From NCBI RefSeq assembly GCF_900116015.1, contig NZ_FOYH01000002.1, positions 546,365 through 610,364 on the forward strand: a DNA stretch of 64,000 nucleotides, in the 5' to 3' direction. A program made the position numbers and the translations under genes. Below the pieces are notes generated by a model, which saw only the letters and a list, made by a program, of their open reading frames with translations, ran no database searches and was not told the DNA's origin. This document shows, in pieces, positions 34,367 through 43,087 of this stretch. Within the stretch, counting starts at the first letter, position 1. The number at the start of each line of letters is the position of its first letter. Source of the DNA: Enterobacter sp. kpr-6. GTDB lineage: Bacteria > Pseudomonadota > Gammaproteobacteria > Enterobacterales > Enterobacteriaceae.

Positions 34367-34448
34367 CCCTCTCCCCAGGGGAGAGGGGACAGATCGAGCG
34401 CGGACACGCCTTTCTCCCTCTCCCTCAGGGAGAGGGCCGGGGTGAGGG
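34355..34448. repeat. Intergenic palindromic repeat, block 5 (complete 94-bp unit)
   Basis: A clean copy of the full unit: outer arm CCCTCACCCTAGCCC, core CTCTCCCCAGGGGAGAG, spacer GGGACAGATCGAGCGCGG, core CTCTCCCTCAGGGAGAG, outer arm GGGCCGGGGTGAGGG. It overlaps the stop of the preceding ATPase gene and separates two convergent genes. Confidence 0.9.
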
Positions 34449-34459
34449 TGAAACCACCT

Positions 34460-35797
34460 CTACCCCACCAGCCCCGCAAACTCCCCCAGCACCCGGTCAA
34501 AAATCGCCAGCCCCTGTTGCACCTGCTCTGCGCTCACCGTGCAGGGCGGCACCACGTGGATACGGTTTTCCACCACGAACGGGAGCAGCCCGGCGTTCAC
34601 CAGCGCGGTTTTGATCTTCGCCATATCCGCCGCCGTCACCGGGGTTTTCTTCTCGCGACTGGTCACCAGCTCCATCGCCTGGAACAGCCCGACGCCGCGC
34701 ACGTGGCCTACCAGCGGGTGTTTCTCCGCCAGTGCCTCCAGCCCCGGACGCAGCACGCCGTCGCCGATGGCCGCCGCGTTCTCAACCACCTTTTCTTCTT
34801 TCATCGCGTCAAGCGTCGCCACAATCGCGGCCATCGCCAGCGGATGCCCGGAATAGGTCAAGCCCCCGGCAAAGAAATGATCGTCAAAGTAGCGGGCAAT
34901 TGGCTCTGAAATCAGCACCCCGCCTGCGGGGACATAACCGGCGTTGACGCCTTTGGCGAAGGTGATCAGATCCGGCACGATACCGTCATGCTCAAAAGCA
35001 AACCACTTCCCGGTGCGGCCAAATCCGGCCATCACTTCGTCGAGGATCAGCATAATGCCGAACTCGGTCGCCAGTTCGCGCACGCCCTGCATGTAGCCTT
35101 TTGGCGGCACCAGAATCCCCGCCGTGCCGGGAATGGATTCCAGCAGGATCGCGGCGATAGCGTTTGGCCCTTCCACTTCAATCATCCGCCGCAGATGCGC
35201 CAGCGCGCGGGCGCACTCTTCTTCTTCCGTGGTGGCGTTAAATTCGCTGCGGTAGAGATACGGATTAAAGAAATGCACGTGCCCGCGCGAGTATTCGTTC
35301 GGCACGCGCCGCCAGTCGCCGGTGGCGGCAATCGCGCTGCCGGTGTTGCCGTGATAGGAGCGGTAGGCGGAAAACACCTTATCGCGCCCGGTGAACATGC
35401 GCGCCATGCGGATCGCGTTTTCGTTGGCGTCCGCCCCGGCGTTGGTGAAGAACACTTTGCTAAAGCCTTTCGGGGCCAGTTCGACAATGCGTTTTGCCGC
35501 TTCGCCGCGCGCCAGGTTTGCGGTGGCCGGAGCGATGGTGACCAGTTCGTCCAGTTGCGCCTTCATCGCCGCCAGCACGCGAGGATGCTGGTAGCCGATA
35601 TTGACGTTCACCAGCTGGCTGCTGAAATCGAGGTACGTGTTGCCGTCGTAATCCCACAGCTCGCAGCCTTTCGCCCCGGCGATCACCATCGGGTTCAGGT
35701 TGCCCTGCATTGACCATGAATGAAAAACATAAGAACGGTCCAGTTGACGGACATCGTCATTGGTTATCGCCATATCGTTCTGAAGTGCCAGTTTCAT
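34460..35797 (-). CDS. Class III PLP-dependent aminotransferase
   Basis: An omega-type aminotransferase of 445 residues. The PLP lysine is in LITFAKGVNAGYVPAGG, preceded by LILDEVMAGFGRTGKWFAFE; the amino-terminal block ELWDYDGNTYLDFSSQLVNV and FTNAGADANENAIRMARM are typical. GAGGAG lies 6 bases before the ATG. The amine donor cannot be read from the sequence. It is divergent from an SDR dehydrogenase; the pair could turn an omega-amino acid into an aldehyde acid and then a hydroxy acid. A MocR-type regulator 4 kb away probably controls both. Confidence 0.92.
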   Translation of the reverse strand: MKLALQNDMAITNDDVRQLDRSYVFHSWSMQGNLNPMVIAGAKGCELWDYDGNTYLDFSSQLVNVNIGYQHPRVLAAMKAQLDELVTIAPATANLARGEAAKRIVELAPKGFSKVFFTNAGADANENAIRMARMFTGRDKVFSAYRSYHGNTGSAIAATGDWRRVPNEYSRGHVHFFNPYLYRSEFNATTEEEECARALAHLRRMIEVEGPNAIAAILLESIPGTAGILVPPKGYMQGVRELATEFGIMLILDEVMAGFGRTGKWFAFEHDGIVPDLITFAKGVNAGYVPAGGVLISEPIARYFDDHFFAGGLTYSGHPLAMAAIVATLDAMKEEKVVENAAAIGDGVLRPGLEALAEKHPLVGHVRGVGLFQAMELVTSREKKTPVTAADMAKIKTALVNAGLLPFVVENRIHVVPPCTVSAEQVQQGLAIFDRVLGEFAGLVG

Positions 35798-35857
35798 GCC
35801 CTGCTCCTCTCAACCCATTGTTGTTGGATTCATCATGCAACTCCGCCCCAGGGACAG

Positions 35858-35868
35858 ATAGAGCCAGT
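35858..35868 (+). promoter_or_regulatory. Candidate MocR-type operator copy 1 (ATAGAGCCAGT)
   Basis: The 11-base motif ATAGAGCCAGT is identical to one at 40035-40045 just upstream of the MocR-type regulator gene. An inverted partner, ACTGGCTCT, lies at 35913-35921. Both are between the divergent aminotransferase and SDR genes. Confidence 0.6.
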
Positions 35869-35881
35869 GCTGTTACAAGGT

Positions 35882-35899
35882 TGTGACACGGGTGTCACA
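35882..35899. promoter_or_regulatory. Perfect 18-bp palindrome TGTGACACGGGTGTCACA
   Basis: Two 8-base arms (TGTGACAC and GTGTCACA) flank GG, midway between the two GAGCCAGT-type motifs. It may bind a dimeric regulator, possibly a GntR-type protein or CRP (TGTGA and TCACA ends, with a spacer of 8 rather than 6). Confidence 0.55.
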
Positions 35900-35948
35900 G
35901 GGTATCGGGACAACTGGCTCTGTGTGATGGCGGCGCGCGTTTCTATAG

Positions 35949-36746
<798 letters not shown>

Positions 36747-36756
36747 GGGGTTTTCA

Positions 36757-36917
36757 CCCTCACCCTAACCCTCTCCCTTAGGGAGAGGGGACAGATCGAG
36801 CGCGGACTTGGCCTTTCTCCCTCATACCGGGCACAGTCCCGCCCTTCCCCCTCTCCCTCATACCGGGCACAGTCCCGCCCTTCTCCCTCTCCCTCAGGGA
36901 GAGGGCCGGGGTGAGGG
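36757..36917. repeat. Intergenic palindromic repeat, block 6
   Basis: The outer arms CCCTCACCCTAACCC and GGGCCGGGGTGAGGG enclose a degraded centre, in which a 36-base tandem unit (TCATACCGGGCACAGTCCCG and neighbours) occurs at 36822 and 36858. It separates two convergent genes. Confidence 0.9.
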
Positions 36918-36922
36918 TGTGC

Positions 36923-37684
36923 CTAGCGGCTCGTCTGCAAAAACTTCCTGACCCTTTCCGAATCCGGGTTGCTGAAGAACTTCTCCGGCGGGGCTTTTTC
37001 GATCAATAACCCCTTCTCCAGAAACACCACTTCATTCGATACCTGGCGGGCGAAGTCCATTTCGTGCGTGACCACCACCATGGTGTAGCCCTCGGCGGCC
37101 AGCGACTTCATCACGCCTAACACTTCGTTGACCAGCTCAGGATCCAGCGCCGAGGTCGGTTCATCAAACAGCAGCACTTCCGGGGACATCGCCAGTGATC
37201 GGGCAATGGCCACGCGCTGTTTTTGCCCGCCGGAAAGGGTGATGGGGTAAACGTCGGCTTTGTGCGCCATGCCGACCTTTTCAAGCTGTTGGCGGGCGAT
37301 GGCGTTGGCCTCGTCGCGCTTCATGCCTTTCACATGCAGCAGCGCTTCGGTGACGTTTTGCTGTACGGTGAGGTGCGGCCAGAGGTTGAAGCTCTGAAAC
37401 ACCATCCCGACGCGCTCGCGGATGCGGGAGAGATCGCGATGCGACATCGCCTTGCCGCTGGCTTCGTCCACGCCGATGCGCTGCCCGCTGATGCGCACTT
37501 CGCCGCGATCCGGCTGCTCCAGCCAGTTCATGCAGCGCAGCAGCGTCGATTTCCCGGAACCGGAGGAGCCGAGAATGCTCACCACCGTCCCCTTCTCCAC
37601 CGTCAGATTGATGTCGCGCAGCACTTCCACGTTATCGAACTGCTTGGAGAGATTTTTTACACTGACCGCTGTGGTATCACGCAT
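36923..37684 (-). CDS. Polar amino acid ABC transporter ATPase (GlnQ/HisP-like)
   Basis: The ATPase of a family 3 amino acid importer. The 253 residues show Walker A (GSSGSGKST), the Q-loop (VFQSFNLWPHLTV), the signature (LSGGQKQRVAIARSL) and Walker B (VLLFDEPTSALDPE). It is the last gene of the four-gene operon; its ATG overlaps the preceding permease gene by 8 bases. Confidence 0.95.
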   Translation of the reverse strand: MRDTTAVSVKNLSKQFDNVEVLRDINLTVEKGTVVSILGSSGSGKSTLLRCMNWLEQPDRGEVRISGQRIGVDEASGKAMSHRDLSRIRERVGMVFQSFNLWPHLTVQQNVTEALLHVKGMKRDEANAIARQQLEKVGMAHKADVYPITLSGGQKQRVAIARSLAMSPEVLLFDEPTSALDPELVNEVLGVMKSLAAEGYTMVVVTHEMDFARQVSNEVVFLEKGLLIEKAPPEKFFSNPDSERVRKFLQTSR

Positions 37685-38342
37685 GGCTCATTCCTCTTTT
37701 CGCGCCGTAAACACTCAGCCGCTTAATTAACAGTTCCAGCAAAATGCTGATTCCCCAGTAGAGCGCAATCGCCACGATAAAGGCATTAAACGGAATAAAG
37801 TAGGTGGACTGCACGCCGTTGGCCGCAGCGGTAATTTCCTGCACGGTAATAATGCTCAGAAAAGCCGTATCCTTCAGGCAAATAATTAACTGGTTGCCCA
37901 ACAGCGGCAGCGATGATGAAAAGATATTAGGCAGAATAATCCGCCGGAAAACCTTATAGCGAGAGAATCCCTGGGCAACAGCGGCCTCAATATAACCGCC
38001 GGAAAATACCCGCCGCTGGCTGCGTAAAATCTCAAAGAAATAGGCCCCGTGATAAATCACCAGCGCCAGTAATCCGGCACTCCACGCCTCCATACTCAGG
38101 CCGATTTCTGGCAGGCCGTAATAAAAGAGGTAGGCGAGAATTAAAAAAGGCACCGCGCGCATCAGGCTGACAAAAGCAATAATCAGCCGGTCGAGCACCC
38201 GGTGTTGATATTCCATCACGTAGCACAACACAATGCCGATAATTAAACCGGCTACGGCGGCAATCAGGAATAATTCGAGCGTCGCCAGCAGGCCGTTGAA
38301 AAAACTCTCCCGCGCCGACCAGACAATAGACCATTGATCCAT
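37677..38342 (-). CDS. Polar amino acid ABC transporter permease
   Basis: Inner-membrane permease of 221 residues with about five hydrophobic segments. The EAA-type loop that contacts the ATPase is YIEAAVAQGFSRYKVFRRII, and ALVIYHGAYFFEILRSQRR is typical of HisM/GlnP proteins. It lies 14 bases downstream of the other permease gene. Confidence 0.93.
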   Translation of the reverse strand: MDQWSIVWSARESFFNGLLATLELFLIAAVAGLIIGIVLCYVMEYQHRVLDRLIIAFVSLMRAVPFLILAYLFYYGLPEIGLSMEAWSAGLLALVIYHGAYFFEILRSQRRVFSGGYIEAAVAQGFSRYKVFRRIILPNIFSSSLPLLGNQLIICLKDTAFLSIITVQEITAAANGVQSTYFIPFNAFIVAIALYWGISILLELLIKRLSVYGAKRGMSHA

Positions 38343-38356
38343 ACTTCCTCCCGCCC

Positions 38357-38998
38357 TTAACGCGCCAGGCGTTTCGCTTTGCGTTCCGCCAGGCTTTGCA
38401 GCTTTAACAGGCAGCCGATGATGACCACATACAGCAAACCCGCCGCCAGAATGGGCGACAGCGGTTCATAGGTGACAGACGAAATGCGGTTGGTCACGCG
38501 CGTCAGATCCACCACGCCAATCACCGCAATGGCCGGGCTGCCTTTGATCAAAAACGACATCTCATTGACCAGCGCAGGCAGGCTTTCGATCCACATCTGC
38601 GGCAGCATGATGTAACGAAAATAGGTCCAGCGGCGCATCCCCACGGATTCGGCGGCTTCGCGCTGCTCGCGCGGAAAGTTGCGAAACGCGTTGCGCCAGA
38701 TTTCCGCGTTAAACGCCGAGGTGTTGAGCGTCAGCGCAACAATCGCCGCCAGGGTTTTATCGAGGTTGATGCCGAGCGTCGGCAGCGATAAAAAGAGAAA
38801 CAGCACCAGCGTAACCAGCGGTGTGGCGCGCGCCAGGCTGATATAGAGCACCAGCACCTGATCAATAATCGGGATTTTCATCATCCTGATAAAGGCAATC
38901 GCCAGCCCGATGATCACACCAAACACGATCGCCAGACCGGAGATCCAGAGGGTCGTCCATGCGCCTTCAATCAGTAACTGCCATGCCATTGAATCCAT
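38357..38998 (-). CDS. Polar amino acid ABC transporter permease
   Basis: The second permease, 213 residues, of the same family. It begins with a membrane segment (EGAWTTLWISGLAIVFGVII) and carries LNTSAFNAEIWRNAFRNFPR followed by the EAA-type loop (QREAAESVGMRRWTYFRYIM). It follows the binding-protein gene by 44 bases. Confidence 0.93.
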   Translation of the reverse strand: MDSMAWQLLIEGAWTTLWISGLAIVFGVIIGLAIAFIRMMKIPIIDQVLVLYISLARATPLVTLVLFLFLSLPTLGINLDKTLAAIVALTLNTSAFNAEIWRNAFRNFPREQREAAESVGMRRWTYFRYIMLPQMWIESLPALVNEMSFLIKGSPAIAVIGVVDLTRVTNRISSVTYEPLSPILAAGLLYVVIIGCLLKLQSLAERKAKRLAR

Positions 38999-39042
38999 GT
39001 TGCCCTCCTTTTTTGCCTGCGGCGGTTACCCGCCGCGACTCA

Positions 39043-39897
39043 TTAAAAACCGGCTAATTTGTGGAACTGATCGGCGCTGGTAATCGGCTCCGACGGCAGG
39101 TTGTCGTAGGTTTCGCCAAACCATTTCATCTGCAATTCTTTGAGCTTGCCGGTTTCCTGCATGTGGTTCATGAATTTGGTCATGTAAGCCAGCAGTTCCG
39201 GCGAGTTTTTCGGGATCGGCCACGCCATGTAGCCAGGACCGGAAACCGGCAGGCCTTTGGCGAAGACCTTCGGCTTGGCTTTCACCAGATCGTTGACAGA
39301 AATCACCACGTTAATCACGTAGTCGAGGCGCTTATTCGCCAGATCCGCATAGGCTTCCGGATAGGACGGATATTCAACGACCGGCCCGAGTTTCCCGCCC
39401 TCTTTCTCCAGCATCGCTTTCAGTTCCGGCAAGCGCGCCAGCAGCGCGCTGCCCGCCTGAACACCGACTTTTTTACCACTCAAATCTTTAATGCTATTTA
39501 ATGAGCCATCCCCCGCGCGCTTAACGAAATAGTGCTGCGCCGATGCCCAGGGTGGCGTGAAATTAAAAACATTAAGTCGTTCATCGGTTATTACCGCGCC
39601 GGTTAATGCCATATCATATTGCCCGGTGGAGACCGCCGCGAGCAGGCCTGTCCACGGCAAAATACTCTGGTCGACATTAAATTTGGCGTATTTCTTCAGC
39701 TCTTCGAGCATGTCTTTATTAAATCCGTCGGTTTTCCCGTCGGTCATAAAATTAAACGGCGCGTAATCATCTTCGGTGGCGACTTTTAAGGTGCCCGACT
39801 TTTCAATTTCCGCTAAATCTCTGGCTGCGGCGTAGTGTGTGGTAAAGGCCATCGCGACGATAGCTGCAAGACAATATTTGCTGAGTAATTTTTTCAT
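39043..39897 (-). CDS. Polar amino acid ABC transporter substrate-binding protein (family 3)
   Basis: A periplasmic receptor of 284 residues. The signal peptide runs to about residue 25 (CLAAIVAMAFTTHYAAA). The family 3 start TLKVATEDDYAPFNFMTDGK and the central block FDMALTGAVITDERLNVF-like (here YDMALTGAVITDERLNVF) are clear; the Asp-rich first lobe suits a free amino acid. It heads the importer operon. A sigma-54-type promoter lies about 60 bases upstream, so control by nitrogen status is likely. Confidence 0.93.
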   Translation of the reverse strand: MKKLLSKYCLAAIVAMAFTTHYAAARDLAEIEKSGTLKVATEDDYAPFNFMTDGKTDGFNKDMLEELKKYAKFNVDQSILPWTGLLAAVSTGQYDMALTGAVITDERLNVFNFTPPWASAQHYFVKRAGDGSLNSIKDLSGKKVGVQAGSALLARLPELKAMLEKEGGKLGPVVEYPSYPEAYADLANKRLDYVINVVISVNDLVKAKPKVFAKGLPVSGPGYMAWPIPKNSPELLAYMTKFMNHMQETGKLKELQMKWFGETYDNLPSEPITSADQFHKLAGF

Positions 39898-39954
39898 CGT
39901 GCCACCCTTTATGTGATTGACCAGACCGGTTCATTCCAGGAACGCTGAAAACGC

Positions 39955-39971
39955 TGCAAGTAACGTGCCGG
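39955..39971 (-). promoter_or_regulatory. Sigma-54-type promoter of the amino acid ABC operon
   Basis: On the minus strand CCGGCACGTTACTTGCA matches YTGGCACG-N4-TTGCW at all but one defined position (T to C before GG) and keeps the 10-base GG to GC gap. It lies 58-74 bases upstream of the binding-protein start. NtrC would be the expected activator; I could not find a clear NtrC site. Confidence 0.75.
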
Positions 39972-40034
39972 ATATATTTGTCTTCGGGATGCTGTGCATG
40001 CGTTTTTACAATAGGGAGGCATTTGCCATTCTGA

Positions 40035-40045
40035 ATAGAGCCAGT
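40035..40045 (+). promoter_or_regulatory. Candidate MocR-type operator copy 2 (ATAGAGCCAGT)
   Basis: This copy is identical over 11 bases to 35858-35868. It lies between the amino acid ABC operon and the MocR-type regulator gene, about 90 bases before the regulator start. The shared motif suggests autoregulation and joint control of both gene sets. Confidence 0.6.
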
Positions 40046-40133
40046 TTTTGCGCGGGGTTGTGTCAGTCAGAATGAAGCTGGTACGGAACTTGCTGGACTC
40101 ATGACATAAGCGTTCAGAGTTGAGGGGTATCGC

Positions 40134-41594
40134 ATGATTCGTCACTTTCTTCACGTCGATTTTGACGCGCAGCGTGGGTTACAGGAACAGGTGCGTGAAA
40201 CGCTCATCAACGCCATCCTCAGCGGGATTTTCCCGCCCGACGCGCCGCTGCCCTCGTGTCGGGCGCTGGCCGCACAGCTTAACGTTTCACGGAATACCAC
40301 CGCGCTGGTGTTTGAAAATCTGGTCAACGAAGGCTATCTGTTAAGCCGCCCGCGCAGCGGGTACTACCTGCATCCGGATTACCACCAGCCGCAGGTGAAC
40401 CCCACGCTGGCTGCACCCGTTTGCGAGAGCGCTGCACCACGCTGGGGCAACCGTCTGAAGATCCAGCCCAGCCAGCAGGAGTCGATTCTTAAACCCGCAG
40501 GCTGGATGCACTACCGCTACCCGTTTATTTACGGGCAGCCGGATACCCACCGCTTTCCGCTTGCCAGCTGGCGCGCGGCGGCGAACTGGCTGCACGGCGG
40601 CATCCGCGATCCGGCGTGGGTGGTGGATCATATCGATCAGGATGTGCCGATGCTGATTGAGCAGATCCGCACCCGCGTGCTGCCCAAACGCGGGATTGTC
40701 GCCGCCCCCGATGAGATTTTGATTACCCTCGGATCGCAAAACGCGCTCTATCTGCTGACCCGGCTGTTGATGTCGCCCGATACCCGCGTGGCGGTGGAGA
40801 ACCCCGGTTTTCGCGAGGCGATTAACACCTTTATGCTCGCTGATACCCGAATTGTGCCCCATGCGGTGGATGAGGAAGGTCTGGTGCTGACGGATACCCC
40901 CTGCGATTACTATTACGTGACGCCGGGCCATCAGGTACCGACGGGCGTGTCGATGAGTAAAGCGCGCCGGGCGCAACTGCTGGACTACGCCGCGCGCCAC
41001 GACGCGGTGATTGTGGAAGACGATTACGATTCGGAAAGTAATTTTATGCAGAACCCGTTGCCGGCGCTTAAAGCCAGCGACCGCAGCGGGCGGGTGATTT
41101 ACGTCAGCAGTCTGTCGAAGGCGCTGTCGCCGGGTTTACGCCTCGGCTTTATGGTGGCCGACCCGGATCTGATCGACGAAGCCCGCGCCCTGCGCCGCCT
41201 GATGTACCGCCATCCCCCGGCAAATATTCAGTACCAGATGGCGCATTTTCTCGCCCAGGGTTATTACGAGACGCATCTGCGCCGCTACCACGACGATTCC
41301 GCCCGCCGCTGGGAGATGCTCGCCAGCGCCCTGCACACCCGCCTGCCGGAGTGCACGCTGATGGCGGGCAGCGAGCACGCGAACGCCTTCTGGCTGCGCA
41401 CCCCGGAGGCGATCAGCACCCAGCAACTCACCTGGCGCGCCGCCCATGCGGGCGTGTTGATTGAGCCAGGGGCGCGGCATTTTCTGGATGCCACACCGCC
41501 GGATAATTTCTTCCGGATGGGGTTTCATGCAATTAACCCGGACGCGATTGCGCCGGGGGTGGATGTGCTGCGCGGGCAGTTAGAGCAGATGTGA
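40134..41594 (+). CDS. MocR-type (GntR/aminotransferase fusion) regulator
   Basis: A PLP-dependent transcription regulator of the MocR family. In 486 residues, the N-terminal GntR winged helix (about 1-75; ILSGIFPPDAPLPSCRALAA, then LNVSRNTTALVFENLVNEGY) is joined to an aminotransferase class I-like domain (about 120-486). The PLP lysine is in SSLSKALSPGLRLGFM, with VEDDYDSE before it. GAGGGG precedes the start. It lies next to an amino acid importer and shares a putative operator with the aminotransferase/SDR region, so it probably senses an amino acid or amine used by these genes. Confidence 0.93.
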   Translation: MIRHFLHVDFDAQRGLQEQVRETLINAILSGIFPPDAPLPSCRALAAQLNVSRNTTALVFENLVNEGYLLSRPRSGYYLHPDYHQPQVNPTLAAPVCESAAPRWGNRLKIQPSQQESILKPAGWMHYRYPFIYGQPDTHRFPLASWRAAANWLHGGIRDPAWVVDHIDQDVPMLIEQIRTRVLPKRGIVAAPDEILITLGSQNALYLLTRLLMSPDTRVAVENPGFREAINTFMLADTRIVPHAVDEEGLVLTDTPCDYYYVTPGHQVPTGVSMSKARRAQLLDYAARHDAVIVEDDYDSESNFMQNPLPALKASDRSGRVIYVSSLSKALSPGLRLGFMVADPDLIDEARALRRLMYRHPPANIQYQMAHFLAQGYYETHLRRYHDDSARRWEMLASALHTRLPECTLMAGSEHANAFWLRTPEAISTQQLTWRAAHAGVLIEPGARHFLDATPPDNFFRMGFHAINPDAIAPGVDVLRGQLEQM

Positions 41595-41599
41595 GTTCA

Positions 41600-41818
41600 C
41601 CCTCACCCCGGCCCTCTCCCTTAGGGAGAGGGAGCAAACAACACCCTCACCCTGACCCTCTCCCTTAGGGAGAGGGGGAAAGGCGGGACCGTGTGCGGAC
41701 TTGAGGGAGAGGGGGAAAATAACACCCTCACCCTGGCCCTCTCCCTGAGGGAGAGGGAACAGATCGAGCGCGGACTGGCCTTTCTCCCTCTCCCCTGGGG
41801 AGAGGGTTGGGGTGAGGG
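41600..41818. repeat. Intergenic palindromic repeat, block 7
   Basis: This 219-base block contains at least four outer arms of the CCCTCACCC type and four core palindromes, so several units have been joined. It separates the convergent regulator and hydrolase genes. Confidence 0.9.
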
Positions 41819-41823
41819 GAAAA

Positions 41824-43086
41824 TCACACCACCTTCGCGTACTGCATCATCACCTGCAACAGCACATTCCCCCCTGCCGTCACATGCTCCGGTGACGCGT
41901 ACTCGATCTCATTATGGCTAATCCCGTCCTTGCACGGGATAAAAATCATCCCGGTGGGTGCGAGGTAGCTCATGTACACCGCGTCGTGCCCGGCACCGGA
42001 GACAATCGGGCGGGCCGGGTAGCCGAGGGCGGCGGCGGCGTCGGCAATTGCGGTGCGGCAGTCGCTGTCAAACGGCGCGGCGGGGTAGTGGCTCACTTCG
42101 TGGAGCGCAATCGTCAGCCCGCTCTTTTCCTGCATCTGCACGATAAACGCCCGTAGCTGTGCGTCCATCTCATCGACGGCGGCGTCGCTGATGTTGCGCA
42201 TGTCGATGGAGAATTTCACCTCGCCCGGCACCACGTTGCGGCTGTTCGGGTGCACCTGCACCATGCCCACCGTGCCGCGTCCGTGCTCGCTGCGCCCGGC
42301 GATGGCGACCACCTCCTGCATAATGTGCGTGGCGACCTGCATCGCGTCTTTACGCAGATGCATCGGCGTCGGCCCGGCGTGGGACTCCTGCCCGGTCACC
42401 ACACAGTCGTACCAGTGGATACCGAGCACGCCTTCCACCACGCCGATGATTTTCTCTTCATCCTCCAGAATCGGCCCCTGCTCAATGTGCGCTTCAAAAT
42501 AGGCCCCGATGGGGTGATCGCCCGGCGTCTGCGGCCCGACGTAGCCGATCTTCTCCAGTTCATCTTTTACCGTTTTGCCGTCGGCGTCGGTGGCGGCATA
42601 GATCTTTTCCAGCGGCAGCACCCCGGCGAACACCCCGGAACCCATCATCACCGGCACAAAGCGCGAGCCTTCTTCGTTGGTCCAGAACACCACTTCAATC
42701 GGCGCGTCGGTTTCAATGTGCAGATCGTTGAGCGTGCGCACCACTTCCAGCGCCGCCAGCACCCCGTAGTTGCCGTCGAATTTGCCGCCCGTCGGCTGCG
42801 TGTCGATATGGCTGCCGGAGACAACCGGCGGCAGCGCCGGGTTGCGCCCTTCGCGGCGCATAAACACGTTGCCGATTTTATCAATCGTGATGCTAAGCCC
42901 GGCGGCTTTCGCCCAGCCAATCACCAGGTCGCGGCCCTGGCGATCCAAATCCGTGAGCGTCAGGCGGCAGCAGCCGCCCTTCGGTGTCGCGCCGATTTGG
43001 GCCAGTTCCATCAGAGAATCCCACAGGCGATCGCCGTTAATGCGCAGGGTTTGCAGGTCAGGCCGGGTCAGAACGTCGCTACTCAT
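41824..43086 (-). CDS. M20-family amidohydrolase (N-carbamoyl-L-amino acid hydrolase/allantoate amidohydrolase-like)
   Basis: A two-metal amidase of 420 residues. Metal-ligand segments are SGSHIDTQPTGGKFDGNYG and FWTNEEGSRFVPVMMGSG; the rest follows AllC/HyuC (GILGIHWYDCVVTGQESHAG-like: VEGVLGIHWYDCVVTGQESH). It would cleave the ureido group of an N-carbamoyl amino acid or related compound, releasing ammonia and CO2. It lies 1 base after an amidase gene and in the same operon as a peptide-type importer, which fits nitrogen scavenging. Confidence 0.9.
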   Translation of the reverse strand: MSSDVLTRPDLQTLRINGDRLWDSLMELAQIGATPKGGCCRLTLTDLDRQGRDLVIGWAKAAGLSITIDKIGNVFMRREGRNPALPPVVSGSHIDTQPTGGKFDGNYGVLAALEVVRTLNDLHIETDAPIEVVFWTNEEGSRFVPVMMGSGVFAGVLPLEKIYAATDADGKTVKDELEKIGYVGPQTPGDHPIGAYFEAHIEQGPILEDEEKIIGVVEGVLGIHWYDCVVTGQESHAGPTPMHLRKDAMQVATHIMQEVVAIAGRSEHGRGTVGMVQVHPNSRNVVPGEVKFSIDMRNISDAAVDEMDAQLRAFIVQMQEKSGLTIALHEVSHYPAAPFDSDCRTAIADAAAALGYPARPIVSGAGHDAVYMSYLAPTGMIFIPCKDGISHNEIEYASPEHVTAGGNVLLQVMMQYAKVV

Positions 43087-43087
43087 C

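Noticed and set aside
35820-35857. Sigma-54 promoter for the aminotransferase gene (CTGGGGCGGAGTTGCA on the minus strand)
   Set aside because: The gap between GG and GC is 9 bases; sigma-54 needs 10.
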